Made by a program: the position numbers and the translations under genes | Part shown: positions 44,073 through 52,222 of the stretch, piece by piece | Layout: each line of letters begins with the position of its first letter | Position numbering within the stretch: the stretch's first letter is position 1 | Notes under the pieces: generated by a model | The model's database searches: none | What the model was told of the DNA's origin: nothing | What the model saw: the letters and a program-made list of their open reading frames with translations, nothing else | Assembly: GCA_023423405.1 (NCBI GenBank) | Contig: JAFAFR010000043.1 | Coordinates: forward strand, 124,001-188,000 | DNA length: 64,000 bases | Direction: 5' to 3' | Source of the DNA: Bacteroidota bacterium | GTDB lineage: Bacteria > Bacteroidota > Bacteroidia > Chitinophagales > Chitinophagaceae

Positions 44073-45497
44073 ATGGATAGGAGGAATTTTATACAGCGAA
44101 CGACATTGGCGGGTGCAGGAATGATGCTGGGTGGCAGTGCCTGGGCCGGTGGAAACAACCAGGAGTTCCCGGTGGTGCGTACGCCCCTGGAGAAAAGAAA
44201 GTTCACCAGCAAGGCCGTGGAGCAACTGATCCGCGACCTGCGCAATAAGATCGGCAATAAGGAACTGGGCTGGCTATTCGAAAACTGTTTTCCCAATACC
44301 CTCGATACAACGGTAGAGTTTGAAATGATCGATGGCAAACCCGATACCTATGTGATTACGGGCGATATCGATGCCATGTGGCTGCGCGACAGCTCCGCCC
44401 AGGTTTGGCCCTATATCCCGCTTTGCCATACCGATCCCGATCTCAAAAAACTGATCCAGGGCGTTATACACCGGCAGGTGAAATGCATCCTGAAAGATCC
44501 CTATGCCAACGCTTTCTATAAAGATGAAAGCCAGGTATCGGAATGGAAAGAATCCGATATCACCGACATGAAACCCGGTGTGCACGAAAGGAAATGGGAG
44601 ATCGACTCGCTCTGTTATCCCATTCGCCTCGCGTACGGTTACTGGAAAGAAACGGGCGATACGGCTGTATTTGATGCCGACTGGCAGCAGGCCATGAAGC
44701 TGGTGGTGCAAACCTTCCGCGAACAGCAACGGTTCAGCGGCAAGGGGCCTTACAGCTTCCAGCGGAAAACGGCCTGGGCTACCGACGGTGTGCCCCTGGC
44801 AGGTTATGGCTACCCGGCAAAACCCAATGGGCTTATCTGTTCCATGTTCCGTCCCAGTGACGATGCCACCATTTATCCCTACCTGATCCCCAGTAACTTC
44901 TTTGCGGTGACCTCTTTGCGGCAGATGGCGGAAATCCTTTCTGCTACCGGTAAGCCTGCCGCCGAAGCCAATGCGGCAACGACGCTGGCCGACCAGGTGA
45001 ACCGCGCTTTGCAGGAACACGCCACTACTGTACATCCGAAATACGGAAAAATATACGGCTACGAAACCAATGGCTTTGGCAGTTACAACCTCATGGACGA
45101 TGCCAATATTCCTTCCCTGCTTTCCCTGCCTTACCTGGGTGGTGTGAAAGCAAGCGATACCGTATACCAGGCAACGCGCAAATATGTGTTGTCGGAAGAC
45201 AATCCCTTCTTCTTCAAAGGCAGCAAACTGGCCGGCATCGGCGGTCCGCATATCGGCATCGACATGGTATGGCCCATGAGCATCGTGATGCGCGGCATCA
45301 CCAGCACCAGTGACGCAGAGATCAGCCAGTGTTTGCAGTACCTGCAGCATTCGCACGCAGGCACGGGCTTCATGCACGAATCTGCGCACAAGAACGACCC
45401 CGCGAATTTTACACGCAAGTGGTTCGCCTGGGCCAATACCATTTTTGGGGAATTCATCTGGAAAACATGGCGCGAAAAGCCAGCACTGCTGAAATAG
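44073..45497 (+). CDS. GH125 exo-alpha-1,6-mannosidase, Tat signal
   Basis: GH125 enzymes remove terminal alpha-1,6-mannose. The 474-residue sequence has a Tat-type signal (DRRNFIQRTTLAGAGMMLGG) and GH125 hallmarks: NTLDTTVEFE, GDIDAMWLRDSSAQVWPYI, HERKWEIDSLCYPIRLAYGY, MFRPSDDATIYPYLIPSN and GPHIGIDMVWPMSI. The start at 44073 is 1 base after the previous stop codon and is set by the Tat signal. It should act in the periplasm on products of the GH76 enzymes. Confidence 0.94.
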   Translation: MDRRNFIQRTTLAGAGMMLGGSAWAGGNNQEFPVVRTPLEKRKFTSKAVEQLIRDLRNKIGNKELGWLFENCFPNTLDTTVEFEMIDGKPDTYVITGDIDAMWLRDSSAQVWPYIPLCHTDPDLKKLIQGVIHRQVKCILKDPYANAFYKDESQVSEWKESDITDMKPGVHERKWEIDSLCYPIRLAYGYWKETGDTAVFDADWQQAMKLVVQTFREQQRFSGKGPYSFQRKTAWATDGVPLAGYGYPAKPNGLICSMFRPSDDATIYPYLIPSNFFAVTSLRQMAEILSATGKPAAEANAATTLADQVNRALQEHATTVHPKYGKIYGYETNGFGSYNLMDDANIPSLLSLPYLGGVKASDTVYQATRKYVLSEDNPFFFKGSKLAGIGGPHIGIDMVWPMSIVMRGITSTSDAEISQCLQYLQHSHAGTGFMHESAHKNDPANFTRKWFAWANTIFGEFIWKTWREKPALLK

Positions 45498-45537
45498 TAG
45501 TTTACCTATCTTGCAGCCGCATTAACAACCGGAACAA

Positions 45538-47835
45538 ATGAAGCGAATCCTGCTTTCCTTATTGCTGGCGGCCACTGCCGCTCCCTGTGCTTTTGCCCAG
45601 GAGATCAGTTCAGTGAATGATCCTGTAGAATGGGTGAACCCGCTCATGGGCACCGACAGCAAACCGAGCCTGTCTAACGGTAATACCTATCCCGCTGTGG
45701 CCCTGCCCTGGGGAATGCATTTCTGGACACCGCAAACCGGTAAAAATGGCGATGGCTGGGGCTACCAGTACACCGCAGATAAGATCCGCGGGTTTAAACA
45801 AACCCACCAGCCCTCGCCCTGGATGAACGACTACGGCCAGTTCAGCCTCATGCCCGTAACGGGAAAACTGGTTTTTGACCAGGAGAAAAGGGCGAGCTGG
45901 TTTTCGCACAAGGCCGAGGTCGCCAAGCCCTATTATTACAGCGTATACCTCGCCGACGCAGATGTAACCACCGAACTCACGCCCACGGAAAGAGCGGCGC
46001 AGTTCCGTTTTACTTTCGGCGGATCGGACAGTTCCTTTATTGTAGTGGATGCTTATGAGAAAGGTTCCTATATTAAAGTGATTCCTGCCGAGCGGAAAGT
46101 GATCGGTTATTCCACCCGCAACAGCGGCGGCGTACCGGCTAATTTCAAGAACTATTTTGTTATTTATTTTGACCGCCCCTTTACCACGGCCAGCGCCTGG
46201 CACGGACAACAACTGGCGAAAGACACCCTCGAATACCAGGCCGATCATGTGGGCGCCGTTATTGGCTTCCAGGTGAAAAGGGGAGAAGTGGTGAACGCCA
46301 GGGTTGCTTCTTCTTTCATAGGATTTGAGCAGGCCGAGCTGAACCTGCAGCAGGAACTGGGCACTGATGATTTCGATCAAACCCGTAAGAAGGCTAAAGC
46401 AGCCTGGAACAAACAATTGTCGCGGCTTGCCGTGGAAGGCGGCAGCCCCGAACAGGTACGTACTTTTTATTCCTGTCTCTACCGTACCATTCAGTTCCCG
46501 CAGAAACACTATGAAACCGATGCCAGCGGCAAAACCGTGCACTACAGTCCCTATACGGGCGAAGTGCAGCCTGGTTACTTTTATGCCGGCACCGGCTTCT
46601 GGGACACGTTCCGCGCACTGTATCCTTTCCTCAACCTGGTATATCCTTCCATCAACAAAGAAATGCAGGAAGGACTTGTCAATGCATACAAGGAAGGCGG
46701 CTTTCTGCCCGAATGGAGCAGTCCGGGTTTCCGCAACGTGATGGTGGGAAACAATTCCGCTTCGGTGGTGGCCGACGCCTATATCAAGGGACAGCGCGGC
46801 TACGACATCAATAAGCTCTACGAAGCCCTGTTAAAAGGCGCCAACAACGAGGGCCCGCTCGATGCCGTTGGCCGCCGGGGCGTGGAGTATTATAATAAAC
46901 TGGGTTATGTGCCCTACGATGTTAAGATCAACGAAAACGCCGCACGTACGCTCGAATATGCGTACGACGATTTCACCATCTACCAGTTGGGCAAGGCGTT
47001 GGGACGCCCGAAGAAAGAGCTCGACCTCTATGCGAAAAGGGCTATGAATTACAAGAACCTTTTCGATCCGCAATACAAGCTCATGCGCGGACGCAATAAG
47101 GACGGCAGTTTCCAGTCGCCCTTCAATCCCTTCAAGTGGGGCGATGCTTTCACCGAAGGCAATAGCTGGCATTATTCCTGGAGTGTATTCCACGACATCG
47201 CCGGCCTGGCGAAACTGATGGGAGGAAAGGAAGCTTTCGCACGCAAGCTCGATTCCGTTTTCATACTGCCACCCGTTTTTGACGAATCTTATTACGGGTC
47301 CGTGATCCATGAGATCCGCGAAATGCAGATCATGAACATGGGACAATATGCACACGGTAACCAGCCCATCCAGCACATGATCTATCTCTACAACTATGCA
47401 GGCCAGCCCTGGAAAACGCAATACTGGGTGCGCCAGGTGATGGAGAAATTATACAAGGCAACACCCGATGGCTATTGCGGCGACGAGGACAACGGGCAAA
47501 CTTCGGCCTGGTATGTTTTCAGCGCCATGGGCTTCTATCCCGTATGTCCTGGTACCGACCAGTACGTGCTGGGCACGCCCCTGTTCAATAAGCTAACTCT
47601 TAACCAGGAAAATGGTAAGTCCATCGTGATCCGCGCCGGTAACAACGCGGCCGAAAATCCCTATGTGCAATCGGTTCTGCTGAACGGGAAGAGCTGGAGC
47701 AATAACTGGCTCTCGCATACCACTTTGCAAAAAGGCGCCATCATCGATTTCACATTGAGCAGAGATCCCTCACGCACCCGCGGCACTGCGCCGGATGCTG
47801 AGCCCTATTCTTTTTCGGTGCATGAAAAAAGATGA
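45538..47835 (+). CDS. GH92 exo-alpha-mannosidase
   Basis: GH92 enzymes are calcium-dependent exo-alpha-mannosidases that strip side chains (mostly 1,2/1,3-linked) from mannan. The 765-residue protein has a signal peptide (MKRILLSLLLAATAAPCAFA), the N-terminal beta-sandwich (WVNPLMGTDSKPSLSNGNTY, YPAVALPWGMHFWTP) and the family C-terminal signature GDEDNGQTSAWYVFSAMGF. It closes the mannan locus and shares its strand. A possible internal promoter (TATCTTGC at about 45508) lies in the 40-bp gap upstream. Confidence 0.95.
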   Translation: MKRILLSLLLAATAAPCAFAQEISSVNDPVEWVNPLMGTDSKPSLSNGNTYPAVALPWGMHFWTPQTGKNGDGWGYQYTADKIRGFKQTHQPSPWMNDYGQFSLMPVTGKLVFDQEKRASWFSHKAEVAKPYYYSVYLADADVTTELTPTERAAQFRFTFGGSDSSFIVVDAYEKGSYIKVIPAERKVIGYSTRNSGGVPANFKNYFVIYFDRPFTTASAWHGQQLAKDTLEYQADHVGAVIGFQVKRGEVVNARVASSFIGFEQAELNLQQELGTDDFDQTRKKAKAAWNKQLSRLAVEGGSPEQVRTFYSCLYRTIQFPQKHYETDASGKTVHYSPYTGEVQPGYFYAGTGFWDTFRALYPFLNLVYPSINKEMQEGLVNAYKEGGFLPEWSSPGFRNVMVGNNSASVVADAYIKGQRGYDINKLYEALLKGANNEGPLDAVGRRGVEYYNKLGYVPYDVKINENAARTLEYAYDDFTIYQLGKALGRPKKELDLYAKRAMNYKNLFDPQYKLMRGRNKDGSFQSPFNPFKWGDAFTEGNSWHYSWSVFHDIAGLAKLMGGKEAFARKLDSVFILPPVFDESYYGSVIHEIREMQIMNMGQYAHGNQPIQHMIYLYNYAGQPWKTQYWVRQVMEKLYKATPDGYCGDEDNGQTSAWYVFSAMGFYPVCPGTDQYVLGTPLFNKLTLNQENGKSIVIRAGNNAAENPYVQSVLLNGKSWSNNWLSHTTLQKGAIIDFTLSRDPSRTRGTAPDAEPYSFSVHEKR

Positions 47836-47886
47836 GTAGTACTTTTTGATCAATTGCTGGTGTTTTTATAGCCCGGGTGCAAAAAA

Positions 47887-47916
47887 AATTCCTATTTTGT
47901 TTATTTTATAGGAATT
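47887..47916. promoter_or_regulatory. Inverted repeat AATTCCTAT-N12-ATAGGAATT
   Basis: Perfect 9-bp arms at 47887-47895 and 47908-47916 surround a 12-bp T-rich centre that includes TATTTTG, similar to a -7 element. It lies 36 bp before the hybrid regulator ATG and could be an operator over its promoter, or a hairpin after the GH92 gene. Confidence 0.5.
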
Positions 47917-47951
47917 AAACCGATTGCATCACTAACTGCCAGCATCCGTTC

Positions 47952-50900
47952 ATGTGTGTTAAGCTCCAGCAGACTGTCTTACCCATCCTGTTCCTTCTGT
48001 TTTCCTGTTTCGGTTTTGGCCAACCCAGGGAGTACCAGTTTGCTACTATTGATATCCAGCAGGGATTGTCGAGCAACCAGGTAAACTGTATCTATAAGGA
48101 CAAGAAGGGATTCATGTGGTTCGGTACCCTCTCGGGCCTCAACCGCTACGATGGGTACGGGTTCAGGATTTTCCGGCATGATGAAACCGATACTGCCAGC
48201 CTGCTCGACGACAATATCATCCGTGTTTTTGAAGGTCCGGGCGATAAATTGTGGATCCGCTCCCAGAGCAATTTTAATCTCTACGACCAGAAAACCGAAA
48301 AGATCTCACGGCACCCGGAATATTATTTTCAATCCCTGGGGCTGCCTAGCGACGGGTTCATTACCATCCTCGAAACAAGAGGGCTGTACTACTTTGTTTT
48401 TGCCAATGCCGGCGTATACGAATACCAAAACGGGGGCCGCATCAGGCATATCCGTGAATCGGTGCTCGACGACAATGCCACCAATCCCATTACCAGCGCT
48501 GTGCTCGATTCAAAAGGCTACTGCTGGCTGCTTCGCAACAACGGCATCATGGAGAAGCTCGACCTGGAACAGGACAAAAACCTGCTGCGCACAGACATTT
48601 TCAGGAAGGAAGACATCCAGGTGCAATTTGGATACGCCATGTTTATCGACAGCCAGGACGATATCTGGCTCTACCAGCGCAATACCCTGGCCGGCGCATA
48701 TCTTTACAACACCAGCCGCAACCGGCTCCAGCATTTTACCACCCATTCCGGTAATCCTTCTCTCAGCAGCAATGCCATCAATGGTATTGAAGAAGATGCC
48801 TATGGACTCATTTGGATCGTAACCGATCACGGCGGTGTAAACATCATTAACAAACAAGCCGGTACGGTCCACAACCTGGTTAATTCCCAGCAGCATAAAA
48901 AATCCATCTCCGATGAAGCGCTGAATGCGGTGTACCGCGATGACCAGAATATCATGTGGCTCGGGACGAGCAAAAAGGGGATCAACTTCTTTGACGAGAA
49001 CAGCAACAAATTTCCATTATACCACCAGGCAGGCCCGGAAGAAAAACGCATTCCCTTTGAAGACATCAACACTTTTGTGGAAGACAAAAAGGGCAATATC
49101 TGGATTGGAACCAATGGCGGCGGCCTGATCTACTACGACCGGAAAAACCAGACCTATACCCAATACCGCCATCGCGAGAACGATCCTTCGAGCCTCACCA
49201 ACGATGTGGTGGTGGCGCTCTGCATCGACCGCAACGAAAGGCTCTGGATCGGCACCTACCTCGGCGGCATGGACATGTTCGATGGCAGGGTCTTCCATCA
49301 TTTCAAACACGACCCGGCCAATCCCAACAGCATTGCAGACGACAGGGTCTTTTCCATTTTTGAAGACAGCAATGCCAATCTCTGGATCGGTACACTCAAT
49401 TTCGGGCTCGACCGCTTTGACCGCGAGCGGAATATATTTTATCACCACAATCCCACGGTTCCGCAAACCATGCATTCTCCCAATGTCACCAGCATAACGG
49501 AAGACTCGCGGGGAAACCTCTGGATTGGTACCTCCTGGGGCATCGACCTGCTCGATAAAAGCTCGGGCAGATTTGTGCACTACCTCACCGACAACAGCAA
49601 ACTCAGCTACAATTCGGTGAACGGCATCAGGGAAGATCATGCAGGTAATATCTGGATCGCTACCAACCGCGGTTTGAACGTATTGCAGAAGGGGAGGAGC
49701 GACTTTAAGGCTTTTTACGACCGCGATGGCCTTGCCAACAATACGGTGCTCGACATACTGGAAGACGACCAGCACTATCTCTGGGTGAGTACCAAATCGG
49801 GCATCACCAGAATTGAAGTGGAATACAGTCCCGAAAAGGAGATCCGTATCCGTTGTATGAACTACAATGAATTCGATGGTCTGCAGGGCCGGGAATTCAA
49901 CCGTTATGCAGCGCTTAAGACAAGGGCGGGCGAGCTCATATTCGGCGGTGCGAGTGGCTTCAACCTCTTCAACCCGGCAGAGATCCGCAACGCCAACCCG
50001 GTGGCACCGCTGGTGGTCACCAATTTTCAGCTCTTCAACAAAACCATGAAGGCGGGGGAGAAGTACGGCAAACACATTGTACTGCCACAGGCCATCATGG
50101 AAACCAAAGACATCCTGCTGCACTATAATGAAAATGATTTTTCACTGGAATTCGCCGCGCTGGAATTCACCCATACCAGCAAAACAAAATACGCCTATAT
50201 GCTGGAGGGTTTCAACAAGGAGTGGATCATAACGGATGGCAATAACCGAAAAGCTACTTATACCAATATCGACCCGGGCGAATACGATTTTTTGGTCAAA
50301 GCCTCCAACAGCGATGGTAGCTGGAATGAGAGCAACCTGGTAAAACTCCACATTTCGGTGCTGCCGCCCTGGTGGGAAACGCCCTGGGCCTATACGGCTT
50401 ATGCGTTTTTGTTCCTGGGGCTGCTCTATCTCGCGCGCAAGGCAATTATCCGGAGGGAAAAAATGCGCTATGCCCTGGCCGCGGAAAGAAGGGAGGGCCA
50501 GCGCATGCGGGAACTGGATCTGATGAAGATCAAGTTCTTTACCAATGTGAGCCATGAATTCCGGACGCCCCTGTCGCTCATACTGGTGCCCATTGAAAAA
50601 ATGATCAGCCAGGTGCAGGACCCGGGGCTTCGCGAACAGTTCCAGTTGATCCAGCGTAATGCCCGGCGCCTGCTCAATATGGTCAACCAGCTCCTCGACT
50701 TCCGCAAGATGGAAGTAAACGAATTACGCCTCCACCTGGTGAACGGCGACATTGTTGCTTTCATTCGAGAAGTTTGTTATGCCTTTACCGACCTGGCCGA
50801 TAACAAGCACATCCGTTTTCGGTTCAACACCACCGTTAGCCAGTTGCAGGTAGCTTTTGACCACGATAAGATTGAGCGGATATTGTTTAACCTGCTCTCC

Positions 50901-52082
50901 AATGCGTTTAAATTTACCTCTGAAGAAGGCCTGGTGGAAGTAAAACTCAGCCAGTACATGCAGGCCGACGAATCTTTCCTGGAGATCCGGGTTAGGGATT
51001 CGGGCATAGGCATTGCGCCCGATAAACAGGCCCGGATCTTTGACCGTTTTTTCCAGGCCAGTATGCCCGAGCATGTGTTGAACCAGGGCTCGGGCATTGG
51101 GCTGTCCATTACCCGCGAATTTGTGGAAATGCACGGTGGCGCCATTCGCGTGGAAAGCACACCGGGCGCGGGCAGTGCGTTTGTGGTGCTGCTTCCCCTG
51201 CACCAACAGGTGGTGCTGACCGAAGCGCTCAACCGGCCCGCGCTCCCATCGCAGGGTGCTTTGCAGCCTGCAGCCGGGCATCCCAAAAAGCCGGTGGTGC
51301 TGCTGGTGGAAGACAACGAAGACTTCCGGTTTTACCTGAAAGACAACCTCAGGGAATTCTTCACGCTGCTGGAAGCGGCAGATGGGAAGGAGGGCTGGAA
51401 GAAAGCCCTGTCGGCCCACCCCGACCTGGTGGTCAGCGATATCAGCATGCCGCAGATGGACGGTATTGAGCTGTGCCGCAAACTGAAAACCGACAGCCGA
51501 ACCAAACACCTCCCGGTTATTTTGCTGACCGCCCTGGAAGGAGAGCAGCAGCAACTCCTGGCCCTGGAAACAGGCCCCAACGATTACATGACCAAACCCT
51601 TCAATTTTGAGATACTCCTGTCCAAAATAAAGAACCTGCTGAAATACCAGGAACTGGTAAAACAGACCTACCAGCAGCAGGTGCAGGCCAATCCCGCCGA
51701 TATACCCGCCGAAATGCCCCAGGATGATTTTATCCGGAAAGTATTGGGTATTATCGAAACGAATATGTCCAATGCCGAGTTCTCGGTGGATCATTTAAGG
51801 CAGGAATTATTGCTGAGCCGCACCAGCATGTACAAAAAAGTATTATCCGTAACGGGCAAAACGCCCATTGAGTTCATCCGGAGTATCCGGTTGAAGAGGG
51901 CCGCACAACTGCTTGAAAAGAGCTCCCACAACGTAACGGAAGTGGCATATATGGTAGGATTTAATAATCCCAAGTATTTCGCACGTTATTTTAAACAGGA
52001 ATTTGGGGTACTTCCATCCATTTATCAGTCAGAAACCAGGAAAAAAAGTACCAATATTCCGCCGAATAGTACGCAGGGTTGA
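47952..52082 (+). CDS. Hybrid two-component system regulator (HTCS)
   Basis: The 1376-residue single-chain regulator has a signal peptide, about nine visible propeller-repeat motifs (GFMWFGTLSGLNRYDG, GNIWIGTNGGGLIYYD, GNLWIGTSWGIDLLD), a Y_Y_Y domain, a membrane helix (PWAYTAYAFLFLGLLYLA), HisKA with His868 (NVSHEFRTPLSLIL), HATPase, a receiver with Asp1163 (LVVSDISMPQMDG) and a C-terminal AraC-type HTH (VTEVAYMVGFNNPKYFARYF). HTCS proteins sense periplasmic oligosaccharide and activate the neighbouring glycan genes. Four direct repeats with 22-bp period start right after its stop codon, before susC. Confidence 0.96.
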   Translation: MCVKLQQTVLPILFLLFSCFGFGQPREYQFATIDIQQGLSSNQVNCIYKDKKGFMWFGTLSGLNRYDGYGFRIFRHDETDTASLLDDNIIRVFEGPGDKLWIRSQSNFNLYDQKTEKISRHPEYYFQSLGLPSDGFITILETRGLYYFVFANAGVYEYQNGGRIRHIRESVLDDNATNPITSAVLDSKGYCWLLRNNGIMEKLDLEQDKNLLRTDIFRKEDIQVQFGYAMFIDSQDDIWLYQRNTLAGAYLYNTSRNRLQHFTTHSGNPSLSSNAINGIEEDAYGLIWIVTDHGGVNIINKQAGTVHNLVNSQQHKKSISDEALNAVYRDDQNIMWLGTSKKGINFFDENSNKFPLYHQAGPEEKRIPFEDINTFVEDKKGNIWIGTNGGGLIYYDRKNQTYTQYRHRENDPSSLTNDVVVALCIDRNERLWIGTYLGGMDMFDGRVFHHFKHDPANPNSIADDRVFSIFEDSNANLWIGTLNFGLDRFDRERNIFYHHNPTVPQTMHSPNVTSITEDSRGNLWIGTSWGIDLLDKSSGRFVHYLTDNSKLSYNSVNGIREDHAGNIWIATNRGLNVLQKGRSDFKAFYDRDGLANNTVLDILEDDQHYLWVSTKSGITRIEVEYSPEKEIRIRCMNYNEFDGLQGREFNRYAALKTRAGELIFGGASGFNLFNPAEIRNANPVAPLVVTNFQLFNKTMKAGEKYGKHIVLPQAIMETKDILLHYNENDFSLEFAALEFTHTSKTKYAYMLEGFNKEWIITDGNNRKATYTNIDPGEYDFLVKASNSDGSWNESNLVKLHISVLPPWWETPWAYTAYAFLFLGLLYLARKAIIRREKMRYALAAERREGQRMRELDLMKIKFFTNVSHEFRTPLSLILVPIEKMISQVQDPGLREQFQLIQRNARRLLNMVNQLLDFRKMEVNELRLHLVNGDIVAFIREVCYAFTDLADNKHIRFRFNTTVSQLQVAFDHDKIERILFNLLSNAFKFTSEEGLVEVKLSQYMQADESFLEIRVRDSGIGIAPDKQARIFDRFFQASMPEHVLNQGSGIGLSITREFVEMHGGAIRVESTPGAGSAFVVLLPLHQQVVLTEALNRPALPSQGALQPAAGHPKKPVVLLVEDNEDFRFYLKDNLREFFTLLEAADGKEGWKKALSAHPDLVVSDISMPQMDGIELCRKLKTDSRTKHLPVILLTALEGEQQQLLALETGPNDYMTKPFNFEILLSKIKNLLKYQELVKQTYQQQVQANPADIPAEMPQDDFIRKVLGIIETNMSNAEFSVDHLRQELLLSRTSMYKKVLSVTGKTPIEFIRSIRLKRAAQLLEKSSHNVTEVAYMVGFNNPKYFARYFKQEFGVLPSIYQSETRKKSTNIPPNSTQG

Positions 52083-52158
52083 TTTTATACCCTTCAAAAA
52101 ACGATTTTATGCCCCCGGGATAACATTTTTATACCCTCAAAAAACAGTTTGTATATCC
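52083..52158 (+). promoter_or_regulatory. Four direct-repeat boxes, 22-bp period (HTCS operator candidate)
   Basis: Boxes TTTTATACCC (52083-52092), TTTTATGCCC (52105-52114), TTTTATACCC (52127-52136) and TTGTATATCC (52149-52158) begin exactly 22 bp apart. A CAAAAAAC sequence sits between boxes 1-2 and 3-4. Two-turn direct repeats are the usual target layout of AraC-type domains. The array lies directly between the HTCS gene and susC (ATG 52223). Confidence 0.72.
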
Positions 52159-52222
52159 TGAAAAAGGCGCTTCGCTGATATATTTAAGTCCGTAATCATT
52201 GCTTTACAACAATTGCTTGTGT

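Noticed and set aside
45505..45515. Possible promoter TATCTTGC before the GH92 gene
   Set aside because: It has one T too few for TAnnTTTG and no TTG at -33, so it is not listed as a separate feature.
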